DNA of 38,405 nt from Planctomycetaceae bacterium (GCA_013823135.1 PNLP01000065.1:1-38405), one strand, 5' to 3'. Shown: positions 7,807-15,512, counted from the stretch's first letter. Numbers and translations: made by a program. The notes: generated by a model not told the origin, from the sequence alone.

Positions 7807-8730
7807 ATGGCGAAGGACAAACCACAGGGCCGCTCGGAACGTTCGGGTGCCCTCACGCAGTACACTCAGCTCGTTCGCCTTCTCGGGGATCGAGTGCGTT
7901 CGGTCGCGAAAGGATATCAGACCGGCGCTTACGTGACCGGGCGACCAGGTTCTGGAAAGACCCACACCGTTCGGCGTATTCTGGAAGAGTGCAAAACGAA
8001 CTATGTCTTCCTCAACGGTCGCCTGAGTCCGGCGGCTCTGTACGACGAGATCGAGGAACGACCGGATTCGGTGCTGGTGATTGACGACATCCCCCTCCTG
8101 TTCAACAACCTCCAAGCCGCTCAGATTCTCATGGCTGCTGTCGGGGGTGACCCCGGCGTTCCACGGCGTGTGACCTATTCGATCAAAGGGCTTCGGCGGA
8201 TCACGGAATACAACGGTGGAATCATCGCGATCAGTAACCGCCCGCTCCGGCAGGACCCGGCTGGAATGGCTTTGGTGAGTCGATTGTCGACGTTGGAACA
8301 TGAACCCACTGACGAGATGTTGATCGCATTCATCGAGAGCGAGGCACGGAAGGGTGTCAAAGATGTGCCTGCGAAGGAATGCTTGATGGTTTTTGAACAT
8401 GTCGTCGATGTGTGTCGCGCCGGGGATTACCGGATTGACCTGAGATACTTCTTTAAGGGCATCGAGGACTACCGCTGTTGGAAATCCGAAACCTGTGAGA
8501 CGGATTGGCGAGCCCTCGTCCGCTCGTCGATGCGCCGCGTCCACCCCGATGAATTGCCGTTGGTGCCGGTGACGCGAGTTGGGACGAAGACCGCCGAGCA
8601 TGAGATCGTTCGGGAATTACACGCACGGAAGTTGGCGCGGGACGTCTTGGAGGTCGAGTGGCGGAAACGGACCGGCAAGACCATGGACAGTTTCTACCGA
8701 CGAAAGCGTGAGCTTGGCCTTCAGGGATGA
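7807..8730 (+). CDS. AAA ATPase of mobile-element type
   Basis: 307 residues from the ATG at 7807, chosen because AAGGA lies eight bases upstream; the open frame extends further, but without a start context. Walker A is GRPGSGKT (45-52), Walker B SVLVIDD (88-94), sensor 1 IAISN near 144, and an arginine-finger candidate is SRLSTLEH (R159). The C-terminal part is helical and basic (VEWRKRTGKTMDSFYRRKRE). The architecture is like DnaA/IstB/TniB-type helper ATPases, which load partners on DNA, but no sequence feature ties it to one transposase. It lies 40 bases upstream of the SWIM gene and heads the module that ends in a serine recombinase. A role in DNA maintenance or transposition is inference. 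Confidence 0.7.
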   Translation: MAKDKPQGRSERSGALTQYTQLVRLLGDRVRSVAKGYQTGAYVTGRPGSGKTHTVRRILEECKTNYVFLNGRLSPAALYDEIEERPDSVLVIDDIPLLFNNLQAAQILMAAVGGDPGVPRRVTYSIKGLRRITEYNGGIIAISNRPLRQDPAGMALVSRLSTLEHEPTDEMLIAFIESEARKGVKDVPAKECLMVFEHVVDVCRAGDYRIDLRYFFKGIEDYRCWKSETCETDWRALVRSSMRRVHPDELPLVPVTRVGTKTAEHEIVRELHARKLARDVLEVEWRKRTGKTMDSFYRRKRELGLQG

Positions 8731-8769
8731 TTCGCCGCCGCCAAGCGACGAACAATCTTCATCCACGTT

Positions 8770-9450
8770 GTGATCGTTGTGAAGGTAACCTTGGCTGGCA
8801 GGAAGTCGTTCAGCCAAACCCAACGGGAGAAGCTGGTTGTTGAACTGAACTCGCAGGCCGTGTTCGCGGCGAAATTACTTGCAGGTGAGCTGCCGCAAGA
8901 CATCGAAACCGCGTTCTCGAAAGCTGGTTTGTCACTGTTCCCGAAGTCGATGAAAGAGATCGAGACGGACTGCACGTGCCCGGATTGGTCGAACCCGTGC
9001 AAACACATCGCGGCCGTGTACTACCTGCTCGGTGAGGAGTTCGACCGCGACCCGTTCTTGCTGTTCCGCATCCGAGGCACGGATCGTGAACGGATTTGCG
9101 GTCGGCTTTCGCCGGCTCCGAACGCGAAGGCCGAGCCAACCGAGAAGACGCTTGAACCCGTAGCCACGCGGGAACCCCTTCCAACCGGTGCCGCGACGTT
9201 CTGGGCGAGCACCTCGCTTCCTCTAGATTTCTGTGGCGAGGTGCGGTTGCGGCCCGCAAGTGCAGCCGGGCTGAAGCAGCTCGGTGGCTTCCCGTTCTGG
9301 CGCGGCACCGAGCGATTCCTGGAAGCGCTCGCGCCGACACATCCCGCTGCCGCGCAGCGAGGGCTTGCCCTGTTCGAGTCCGAGCGTTCGAGTCCGTCGG
9401 AAGGCCCATCCAACTCAACGCTCCGACCTCGGCGTAACCGATGCCGCTGA
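8770..9450 (+). CDS. SWIM zinc-finger protein, N-terminally shortened
   Basis: 226 residues with GTG start. The SWIM motif is C68-x-C70-x6-C77-x-H79 (TDCTCPDWSNPCKHIAAVYY), followed by LLGEEFDRDPFLLFRIRG and LKQLGGFPFWRGTERFLEAL. This is the order seen in stand-alone SWIM proteins that usually accompany SNF2-type helicases. The roughly 80-residue N-terminal part of that family is missing: the frame begins just before LAGRKSFSQTQREKLVVELN. The last 30 residues (SERSSPSEGPSN onward) look unlike the family. The gene may therefore be a truncated copy captured behind the ATPase. No SNF2 partner lies in the window. SWIM domains bind nucleic acid or protein. Confidence 0.65.
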   Translation: MIVVKVTLAGRKSFSQTQREKLVVELNSQAVFAAKLLAGELPQDIETAFSKAGLSLFPKSMKEIETDCTCPDWSNPCKHIAAVYYLLGEEFDRDPFLLFRIRGTDRERICGRLSPAPNAKAEPTEKTLEPVATREPLPTGAATFWASTSLPLDFCGEVRLRPASAAGLKQLGGFPFWRGTERFLEALAPTHPAAAQRGLALFESERSSPSEGPSNSTLRPRRNRCR

Positions 9451-9507
9451 AACACAGCACGATCGTTAGCATGCAGCATGCCCCGCGTCCCTCATTGAGG
9501 TTGACAC

Positions 9508-9546
9508 ACGACTAAATTTCGGGAAGAATCGTGTCATAATATATGA
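9508..9546 (+). repeat. 39-bp bipartite repeat, copy 2 (putative promoter/operator)
   Basis: Same arrangement as the copy at 7490-7528: ACGACTAAAT, 15 variable bases, GTCATAATATATGA, with CTAAAT and CATAAT 17 bases apart. Just before it, TGACACACGA (9502-9511) can pair with TCGTGTCA (9529-9536). The copy lies about 170 bases upstream of the MerR-like gene. Confidence 0.5.
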
Positions 9547-9654
9547 TAAATAGAATGTTAGTTATTCATACCCGTCGCCAACCTTCTCGCTTCTCGCGGA
9601 ATGACATGCCGGTTCCATTCCCATTTCCCTTTTGAACTTTTCTGCGAATTGGAG

Positions 9655-9683
9655 TTGACTCTCTTCGAAATGAGCACTAAACT
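9655..9683 (+). promoter_or_regulatory. Candidate promoter of the MerR-like/recombinase operon
   Basis: TTGACT (9655-9660) and TAAACT (9678-9683) are separated by 17 bases, which is sigma70-like spacing. Transcription would start near 9,690, about 30 bases before the ATG at 9718. It is an alternative or addition to the 39-bp repeat upstream. Confidence 0.35.
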
Positions 9684-9717
9684 CCACTTATCCAACTTGG
9701 GCAAGTGAGCTTTCGGG

Positions 9718-10209
9718 ATGGACATGGCCGAACTCTCCGCTCGCACCCAGTTGCCCGTTCGCAAACTCCGTTATGTCTTCGATCACGGTGTGCTGCCCGG
9801 GGCGCAACCGGACTCTCCTGGGCAAGGGATCCCGCGAACCTTCACTGATTTCGAGGGCTTCGGCATCGCCCTCGCGGCCCGCTTGCTTGACGCTGGTTTG
9901 ACACGGAAACTCGTTGCCGCCTGCATCTTGAAATCGGGCGAGTCGCCTCGCCGCTCGGCCCGGATCAATGAGGTTCCACTGTATCTCGTGTTTGCCGCAG
10001 CCGCAGGGAAACTCGAGGTGGGAGACGGCAAGTATCTTCGGCTCAGTGGGGATGCTCGTCCGGGAATCGCCAAAGCGTTCGACACGGGCTGGCAACCCCT
10101 TGTTGGGGTGGTCCCGGCTCCTGATGAGTATCGCCCGACCGTTCATGTTCGCTTCGATCTTGAGCCGCTGGTTGTCCAAGTTCGATCTTCGAACACCGAC
10201 TGGTGGTAA
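9718..10209 (+). CDS. MerR-like helix-turn-helix protein
   Basis: 163 residues starting MDMAELSARTQLPVRKLRYV. The first 70 residues follow the MerR pattern: HTH (AELSARTQLPVRKLRYVFDH), the G-x-LP turn (GVLPGAQP), a wing with GIPRTF, then FEGFGIALAARLLDAGLTRK. There are no Cys-rich metal sites. The second half (VPLYLVFAAAAGKLEVGDGK, PTVHVRFDLEPLVVQVRSSN) is beta-rich and unrecognised. It is the first gene of a plus-strand series with the 163-residue protein and the serine recombinase. A MerR-type protein next to a recombinase may act as regulator or as excisionase (recombination directionality factor); both are inference. Confidence 0.65.
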   Translation: MDMAELSARTQLPVRKLRYVFDHGVLPGAQPDSPGQGIPRTFTDFEGFGIALAARLLDAGLTRKLVAACILKSGESPRRSARINEVPLYLVFAAAAGKLEVGDGKYLRLSGDARPGIAKAFDTGWQPLVGVVPAPDEYRPTVHVRFDLEPLVVQVRSSNTDWW

Positions 10210-10250
10210 GTTGTCTGAACGAAGAAGTACCTCACGCGAGGCGACCAAGG

Positions 10251-10742
10251 ATGGTCTCAACTTCTGCCATCGATCTGTGTCAATATCCGCAGGAATTGAT
10301 TGCGTTCGCGACCAATGAAGCAGGTCGTGATGCGATTGACCTCGGCGATTTCCTCGCCGCTGCGGGACTGGCACCTCCGCCGGGGGAAACCCGCGGGATC
10401 CCGAAGGGAATCCTCCTCGACTTGGGTGCCGTGGTGCGTTTGCGGCGTTGGGAGGCCGCCGGCTACTCGATTCACTTGGATGCGGGACTTCCATCCGCCC
10501 GCGAGGCATTGGGTGGTGTGATCCGCACTCTCATCATCGCGGCAGAGAAACCTGCTGTTCTGGCTCTCGCTGGGGCACTCGGCCGCGCCGTTTTCGACCT
10601 GATGATTACACGGTTCGCGTGGGCTGCGCGGATCGAACTCGGAGCGGATGTCGCTCTGGACACCCAGAACGATGACGCGTTGGTCGAGGCCATGGCGCAA
10701 TTTCTATGGGCGCATCGGCATCACATCCCCGTCACCGAGTAG
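10251..10742 (+). CDS. Hypothetical protein, possible MerR-like paralogue of the upstream gene
   Basis: 163 residues if the ATG at 10251 is used; GAGG about ten bases upstream favours it over the earlier start at 10203, which would overlap the preceding gene. The segment GDFLAAAGLAPPPGETRGIP KGILLDLGAVVRLRRWEAAG lines up with DHGVLPGAQPDSPGQGIPRT and FEGFGIALAARLLDAG of the upstream protein, so the two may be diverged duplicates. The C-terminal half is helical (VIRTLIIAAEKPAVLALAGA). It ends 12 bases before the recombinase start, so translation is probably coupled. Function unknown; an accessory factor of the recombinase is a reasonable guess. Confidence 0.55.
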   Translation: MVSTSAIDLCQYPQELIAFATNEAGRDAIDLGDFLAAAGLAPPPGETRGIPKGILLDLGAVVRLRRWEAAGYSIHLDAGLPSAREALGGVIRTLIIAAEKPAVLALAGALGRAVFDLMITRFAWAARIELGADVALDTQNDDALVEAMAQFLWAHRHHIPVTE

Positions 10743-10754
10743 AGGACACAAGCC

Positions 10755-13700
10755 ATGACGAAGCGACCGGAGCGGGGCACAGCCCTCTTTTACCATCGCG
10801 ATAGTGAGGGGAACTCAAGGCTCGTGCCACCGCAGTACGTCCAGTGGGGGCAGCGTGAAGCCGTGCGGTTGGGCGTCACGTTCTCCGGCACACCAGCCGC
10901 GATTTCGGCGATGATCGAGAGTGGCCGGTCCGTCGACGGCGATCTGTTCCTGGACTTCGGAATCTCGGGCAACCTCCTCCGCCGTCCTGGCCTTGATGCC
11001 TTCCGAACGCGGGCCATCAACGACTCAACGGTCACCCACCTGTTGGTGCCACGCCGTGACCGCATCGCCCGCCCGGCCAACCCGAACGACGGGCTTGAGA
11101 TCGAGCGTGAACTGCGAACGGCGGGACTGACACTGGTATTCATGGACGGGATGACTCTCGCGCCGACGCCGCGCGGAGCCGAGATCGATCTCGGCGAACA
11201 GATCGTTGGAATGATCGATTACCACAACTCCGGCCGATTCCGTCGTGAACTCGCCGAGAAGCAGGTCTATAGCCAGATCAAACTCGCCACCTTGGGGTTC
11301 TCCATCGGCGGCGAGCCGCCCTACGGGTTTCGTCGCTGGCTCGCTAGCGAGGATGGCACTCCGAAGCGGGAACTGGAAGATCACGAGACCGTCCACCTAC
11401 CCGGCCACCACGTCATCTGGCGGCCGACCGCGAGCGAAGAGATGAAGGTGGTTCTGCGAATTCTGGACCTGATCCTGACGATCCCCGCCGCCCGGATCGC
11501 CCGATTGTTGAACACGGAAGGCATCCCGTCTCCGCGTGCCGGCCGGGTCCGTGCTCGGAACGGGGTGAAGGTCGAGATGAGCGGCGAGTGGACGCAGAAC
11601 ACGGTCCGGTATATCGCAACCAACTCGCTGTTGATCGCGGTGTGGGAGTACGGCAGGCACTCAGAGGGCGACCAGCGGCGGTTGACCCCGAATGGGCCCC
11701 GCGCGTTGGGTGAAGGCGACTTTCACCCCGATGGGAAGCCCAAGACAGTTATCAACTCGGACGACCAGATCATCCGTACACCGGCGAAATCGGAGGCGGT
11801 GACGACGCAAGAACACTTCGACCGCATCCGGGAGGTGATCGAGGTCCGAGGGCGGCACCTGAGGGGCAAGGCCCGCACCCGTGGCCAGTCCCCGAACCCG
11901 CTTGGCGGGCGGATCTACGATTTGAACTGCGGGTGGCTGATGTATCGCAACGCCAAGCGGAAGAAGTGGTGCTACGGGTGCGGCTTGTACCAGAACTCGC
12001 AGGCCAAGTGCTGCCGCCACAACCTGGTCGAAGGCGAGATGGCATCACGGTTCGTCCTCGCGTGTCTCCGCCAGCGACTGCTGAACCCTTCCACGCTCTC
12101 CAAGCTGAAAGGCCGCCTCCAAGAGTTAGCGACGGCGGAACAAGGCGAGGATCCCGGGCAGCGACAGTTGGAGTCTGATCGAATCGAACTTGTTGCGTTG
12201 CGGCGGAAGGTTGAGAAGGTCGCGGAGAACATGGCGTTGGCCGAGTCGCGTGAGGAACGCGATGCCACGGCGAGCGTATTCCGGAAACTCAAGGAGCAGG
12301 AATCCAATCTTGAGCGACGGATTGCCTCGCAGCGCCCGGCCTCGCCGCAGGCGGAACCTCAGCAACAAGTGGAAGCGGCACTTGGCACTCTTGAACGGTT
12401 GACCGAGTCGATCACGAACGGCACCGTCGACTGGTCAGTCATCGGCGGTGCCTTCAGCCAGACGAACGCCAAACTCTACCTCCGCTTTTCAGAGGTTGAG
12501 AAGGGGCGAACGAAGATCAACGTTCCGGCGGGTGGTGTGGTGACGTTCGGTTCGACACCGCCGCCGGGTTCTCTGTACACGGGACCGACTGACCGACCCA
12601 GCATCCGAAAGATGCTGGCGGCCGGTGAGTCGGTCACCGCGATCCCGGAGTGCGTTACTCCGGGAAGTTCTGATTCCGGTCAGGATGTGATACGGTCAGC
12701 TAACGTGCAAAGCCGCAAGCGGCTCAAATCCCGTTTCGATTCACTTTCCTGCGGTCAAATTCTTCTCGAAGAGCACGAGGTTGTCGCCGCGGTCTGCGTC
12801 CCAACGCAGGCCAACCACGTCATAACCGAGTTCGATTGCCAGGTGCATCATCGGGCGGTGACTGTTGTGGCACTCCACGCGGAACGTCTCGTACTCGTGC
12901 TGTGTCGCCCAGCTGTGGGCGGCATCCATGAGTTGCGAGCCGATCCCCATTCGTCGGTACTCGGGCATCACACCATAAAACCAGCCAAAGAACGTGTCGG
13001 GCTTCAACTCGAAACCGAGGAAGAAGCCGGCGGGTTTGTCCTTCACCCGGGCGATCATCTGCAGGATGTTGTAACGCCCGAGGTATCTCCGGCGGAACGA
13101 TTCAATGTTCTTCGCCGGTCGAAACACCTGGTTATACATCTCCACAATCTGGGGCAGTTCCTCAACCCCGACGATGTCGATCACGGCGTCTGCCATGTGA
13201 ACCCCTCCGGGGAAGGTCATTCGGTTGGATCAGCGGTCGGGCCGGTAAAGGCCCGTCACGATTTCATCCCAGGACGGTACGTTCCAGTTGGCGATCAGTT
13301 CGCGGAGCAGTTCCCCGCCGGCTTCTTCCGCGGCTTCGACTTCGGATTCGCCACGGTCGGCTTCTTCGTATTCGGCATCATCCTCGACCGCTTCCGGTGC
13401 GGGGTCGCTTTCGACTTCGGCAACTTCCGCTGCGGGAGCCTCAGCGACTTCGCCAGCCTCGGCCGGTTGACCGGGTCCGCCCTTGCGGCGACGACGACGG
13501 CGACGGCGACGTTTGCGGCCCGTTCCGGGGGTGCCGTCACCGGGTTCCTGTTCGCCGGCTTCGTCGGAGTCACCTTCACCGGCCTCGTTCGAGCCTTCGG
13601 CGTCGGCGTCCTCGAATTCATCGGGGTCGGATTCGTCTTCCTGAGCCGACGCGGATTCGGGAGCAGGGGCGGGTGTCGTGTCGCGGTCGAGTTCGCGGGC

Positions 13701-13874
13701 GAGTTCTGCCCAGTCGTCTTCGGGTTGCGAGGGGTCGCTCATGGTGTCCAGGTAGGAATGCAAACGCCGTGGCCCCAGGCTTCGCGCCCAGGGCACACGG
13801 TCGGAAATTTCGGCCGTGATGAAATGATTCTATCGCGCTACCGACAGGCTGGAAACATCAGCAGGGCCGAGTAG
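10755..13874 (+). CDS. Large serine recombinase; 3' end runs antisense into host genes
   Basis: Starts MTKRPERGTALFYHRDSEGN with GAGGAC upstream. S17 is the likely nucleophile. LFLDFGISGNLLRRPGLDAF and HLLVPRRDRIARP are the catalytic-domain motifs with the conserved Arg residues. The recombinase domain carries IGGEPPYGFRRW; the zinc-ribbon segment has Cys in LNCGWLMYR, KWCYGCGLY and KCCRHNL; a coiled coil follows (LVALRRKVEKVAENMALAES). Family members usually end after about 550-700 residues. Here the frame has no stop near that length and continues to 13874 opposite the GNAT and acidic-protein genes. The part beyond about 12,740 is antisense to those genes and probably not original, so the element end lies near 12,650-12,740. 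It likely catalyses integration of the module to its left. Confidence 0.75.
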   Translation: MTKRPERGTALFYHRDSEGNSRLVPPQYVQWGQREAVRLGVTFSGTPAAISAMIESGRSVDGDLFLDFGISGNLLRRPGLDAFRTRAINDSTVTHLLVPRRDRIARPANPNDGLEIERELRTAGLTLVFMDGMTLAPTPRGAEIDLGEQIVGMIDYHNSGRFRRELAEKQVYSQIKLATLGFSIGGEPPYGFRRWLASEDGTPKRELEDHETVHLPGHHVIWRPTASEEMKVVLRILDLILTIPAARIARLLNTEGIPSPRAGRVRARNGVKVEMSGEWTQNTVRYIATNSLLIAVWEYGRHSEGDQRRLTPNGPRALGEGDFHPDGKPKTVINSDDQIIRTPAKSEAVTTQEHFDRIREVIEVRGRHLRGKARTRGQSPNPLGGRIYDLNCGWLMYRNAKRKKWCYGCGLYQNSQAKCCRHNLVEGEMASRFVLACLRQRLLNPSTLSKLKGRLQELATAEQGEDPGQRQLESDRIELVALRRKVEKVAENMALAESREERDATASVFRKLKEQESNLERRIASQRPASPQAEPQQQVEAALGTLERLTESITNGTVDWSVIGGAFSQTNAKLYLRFSEVEKGRTKINVPAGGVVTFGSTPPPGSLYTGPTDRPSIRKMLAAGESVTAIPECVTPGSSDSGQDVIRSANVQSRKRLKSRFDSLSCGQILLEEHEVVAAVCVPTQANHVITEFDCQVHHRAVTVVALHAERLVLVLCRPAVGGIHELRADPHSSVLGHHTIKPAKERVGLQLETEEEAGGFVLHPGDHLQDVVTPEVSPAERFNVLRRSKHLVIHLHNLGQFLNPDDVDHGVCHVNPSGEGHSVGSAVGPVKARHDFIPGRYVPVGDQFAEQFPAGFFRGFDFGFATVGFFVFGIILDRFRCGVAFDFGNFRCGSLSDFASLGRLTGSALAATTTATATFAARSGGAVTGFLFAGFVGVTFTGLVRAFGVGVLEFIGVGFVFLSRRGFGSRGGCRVAVEFAGEFCPVVFGLRGVAHGVQVGMQTPWPQASRPGHTVGNFGRDEMILSRYRQAGNISRAE
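12711..12724. other. Short perfect hairpin between recombinase core and GNAT gene
   Basis: AGCCGC-AA-GCGGCT forms a 6-bp stem 17 bases beyond the stop of the minus-strand GNAT gene. It could help end that transcript (TTT follows on the minus strand) or belong to the recombinase attachment region. There is not enough to decide. Confidence 0.25.
12741..13196 (-). CDS. GNAT-family N-acetyltransferase
   Basis: 151 residues from the ATG at 13196 (MADAVIDIVGVEELPQIVEM). This start is supported by GGAGG seven bases upstream; a longer frame adds eight residues without a better site. The acetyl-CoA loop is MPEYRRMGIGSQLMDAAHSW, followed by the family's beta strand and helix (ETFRVECHNSHRPMMHLAIE LGYDVVG). 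The substrate is unknown. It is the second gene of a minus-strand pair, 33 bases after the acidic protein. The serine-recombinase frame runs antisense through the whole gene. Confidence 0.85.
   Translation of the reverse strand: MADAVIDIVGVEELPQIVEMYNQVFRPAKNIESFRRRYLGRYNILQMIARVKDKPAGFFLGFELKPDTFFGWFYGVMPEYRRMGIGSQLMDAAHSWATQHEYETFRVECHNSHRPMMHLAIELGYDVVGLRWDADRGDNLVLFEKNLTAGK
13230..13742 (-). CDS. Acidic/Arg-rich low-complexity protein
   Basis: 170 residues from the ATG at 13742 (MSDPSQPEDDWAELARELDR). A long acidic stretch rich in Glu, Asp, Ala and Pro is interrupted near the centre by nine consecutive Arg residues (KRRRRRRRRRKGG). The C terminus is ordered (GELLRELIANWNVPSWDEIV TGLYRPDR). 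The NVPSWDEIV-type tail with an acidic linker is the kind of arrangement found in planctomycete-specific proteins of unknown function. The poly-Arg block could bind nucleic acid. It is upstream of the GNAT gene in the same direction. A longer frame to 13796 is possible, but the extra residues look like leader. Confidence 0.65.
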   Translation of the reverse strand: MSDPSQPEDDWAELARELDRDTTPAPAPESASAQEDESDPDEFEDADAEGSNEAGEGDSDEAGEQEPGDGTPGTGRKRRRRRRRRRKGGPGQPAEAGEVAEAPAAEVAEVESDPAPEAVEDDAEYEEADRGESEVEAAEEAGGELLRELIANWNVPSWDEIVTGLYRPDR

Positions 13875-14165
13875 CCACGATCTGGCGGCCGCTGGCCCGC
13901 GTGCGAGGCTCACCTCCACCACACGGTCGCCCGGTTCGGCACCGAACGCTGCGGAGAGCGCTTCGCCGACCGGTTCGCCATCGGGCAGGTCGTCGCGGGG
14001 CACGAGGAACACGTCGGACGGCCAGTTCGCGGCCGCCCCGACGCGATCCGTGACGGCCTCCCACGATTCGGCGGGCATTGGCAACCCAGGGAGCAACCGG
14101 GTCAGGATTTCCCCAATTGCCTGCTCCAGGCATGACCGTGGGGGTAGAAGGTAAAAAGTGGCCAT
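13830..14165 (-). CDS. Hypothetical protein
   Basis: 111 residues from the ATG at 14165 (MATFYLLPPRSCLEQAIGEI), with GGAAG about ten bases upstream; an ATG at 14180 adds five residues. The product (LTRLLPGLPMPAESWEAVTD, WPSDVFLVPRDDLPDGEPVG) is soluble and has no family I recognise. It ends 87 bases before the acidic-protein start, so the three genes 14165-12741 may form one minus-strand transcript. The roughly 300 bases between 14,166 and 14,473 hold no gene or signal I can support. Confidence 0.55.
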   Translation of the reverse strand: MATFYLLPPRSCLEQAIGEILTRLLPGLPMPAESWEAVTDRVGAAANWPSDVFLVPRDDLPDGEPVGEALSAAFGAEPGDRVVEVSLARGPAAARSWLLGPADVSSLSVAR

Positions 14166-14473
14166 CGGCCGATCTTCCATGAGGTTGCGACGATTCAACC
14201 GGAATATCGGCTTGTGGCGGTGATGCGGGTCAAGCAGTCCTGGTATGGAACCCCTGTCAGTTACGAAGTGACCGGAACAACCGGTAAAGTCGGCACAAGT
14301 GGCTCGAGGTTGGTTTCTTGTCGCCTTCAAATTGGTTCCGGGCGATATGCCCACCCATCCCCGGAACCATTCTGGAACCAATTACCTGTCCGGAATAAAG
14401 ATTGTTTGATCAATAATGTCGCTGTAGCGCCTTTAGCCAAAAGATCTTGCGACTTCTGACACTGAAATCGCAC

Positions 14474-15301
14474 TTACCAACGCTGTTGGAGTGCGGCATC
14501 CTTGTCCGGGAAGAGCCGGAAGGCATACATCATTTGCATCCCTTCGAGCATCTTCTCCAGGTCGGGGCGAAGTCGGCACATCGCGAGCGTGCTGCCCTGT
14601 CGGCGAAGCCACTGAATCAGGTCGCCAAACATGTCAGCCGCGGAGGTGGACATCCGGCGGACGTTCTTGAAGTCGAGCAGGACACGCAAGTTCGGGTGCG
14701 TGAGGTTGTCGTGCAGTTCTTTCTTCAAGTGGACGAGCTCAGCGTCATCGACAAGGTAAACGTCGTTGATCCGCACGATGGTGATGGTGGCTTCCTGGGA
14801 AATACGCAGTCGGCCACGAACGACACCCTTTGCGGCGTTCATCTTGCCGATGATTGCGTTTGCAATCGAGGATGCATTGTCGTGATCGACAACAATGTTG
14901 GCGGACTTGGCGAGCTCTTCGAGGGCGGAAGCTTTCGGCCCGGTATCCTCGTCGAGTTGTTTGAGAGCCCACTCTTCCAGGTCGCGCTGGTTGAGCTGCT
15001 TCTCACGGAAGTTAATCATGAACTCGAGTGGCCCGACGGCGACCTTGTCGCCCTTGTGTAGTGGCCATTCCTCGCTCCCAGGCATGACTTCGTCGTTGAC
15101 CATGGTCGCTTTTCCGCTACCCATGTCGCGGATGAAGACCTTTTCACCGCGAATCGCGAAGGCACAATGCTGTTCACCGATCTCGTCGTGAACAGCCCGG
15201 AGTTGACACATCTTCGACTGACCGATCATGAACAGATCGACTTCGATTGGGATCGGCAAACCGCGTTTCTTGCCCTTGGTGACGATCAAGAAGAATTTCA
15301 T
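14474..15301 (-). CDS. FHA-STAS domain protein
   Basis: 275 residues from the ATG at 15301, with AGGGGTG upstream. Residues 1-97 form an FHA-like domain: DLFMIGQSKMCQLRAVHDEI GEQHC gives the G-R/S...H pattern and DMGSGKATMVNDEVM the S/T-N-like end. Several phosphopeptide-binding residues differ from consensus. A helical linker leads to a STAS domain (about 165-275): ITIVRINDVYLVDDAELVHL, LRVLLDFKNVRRMSTSAADM (the loop where anti-sigma-antagonists carry the phosphorylated Ser), LIQWLRRQGSTLAMCRLRPD. It is probably an anti-anti-sigma-like switch reading phosphorylation. It lies divergent from the Ser/Thr kinase at 15513, a plausible partner. Confidence 0.85.
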   Translation of the reverse strand: MKFFLIVTKGKKRGLPIPIEVDLFMIGQSKMCQLRAVHDEIGEQHCAFAIRGEKVFIRDMGSGKATMVNDEVMPGSEEWPLHKGDKVAVGPLEFMINFREKQLNQRDLEEWALKQLDEDTGPKASALEELAKSANIVVDHDNASSIANAIIGKMNAAKGVVRGRLRISQEATITIVRINDVYLVDDAELVHLKKELHDNLTHPNLRVLLDFKNVRRMSTSAADMFGDLIQWLRRQGSTLAMCRLRPDLEKMLEGMQMMYAFRLFPDKDAALQQRW

Positions 15302-15324
15302 CAAAACACCCCTGTAGGGTGGGG

Positions 15325-15353
15325 TGACGGGGAGTAATAACAGACAAATTATA
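15325..15353 (-). promoter_or_regulatory. Candidate -10 region of the FHA-STAS gene
   Basis: On the minus strand TATAAT (complement of 15348-15353) lies about 47 bases upstream of the ATG at 15301. I see no good -35 hexamer at standard spacing, so the assignment rests on the perfect -10 sequence. Confidence 0.35.
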
Positions 15354-15512
15354 CAATCACCTTAACTCTAGGTCACCAACGGTGACCACGCAAGCAGGAT
15401 TCCTCTCAACCTGATCGGACGGAGCGGATTGCGTCCCCCGCCGCAGGGTGTTAAGGTATCTTCATTGTGTTCACGCCGGGATTCTCGCCGGTCCCCATAG
15501 TTGACTTGTGGT

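Noticed and set aside
12690..12745. tRNA gene as attachment site for the serine recombinase
   Set aside because: CGGCTCAAATCCCG resembles a T-arm superficially, but no acceptor, D or anticodon arms can be folded around it.
14214..14459. 81-codon plus-strand frame in the gap before the FHA-STAS gene
   Set aside because: No start context, no domain, low-complexity translation.
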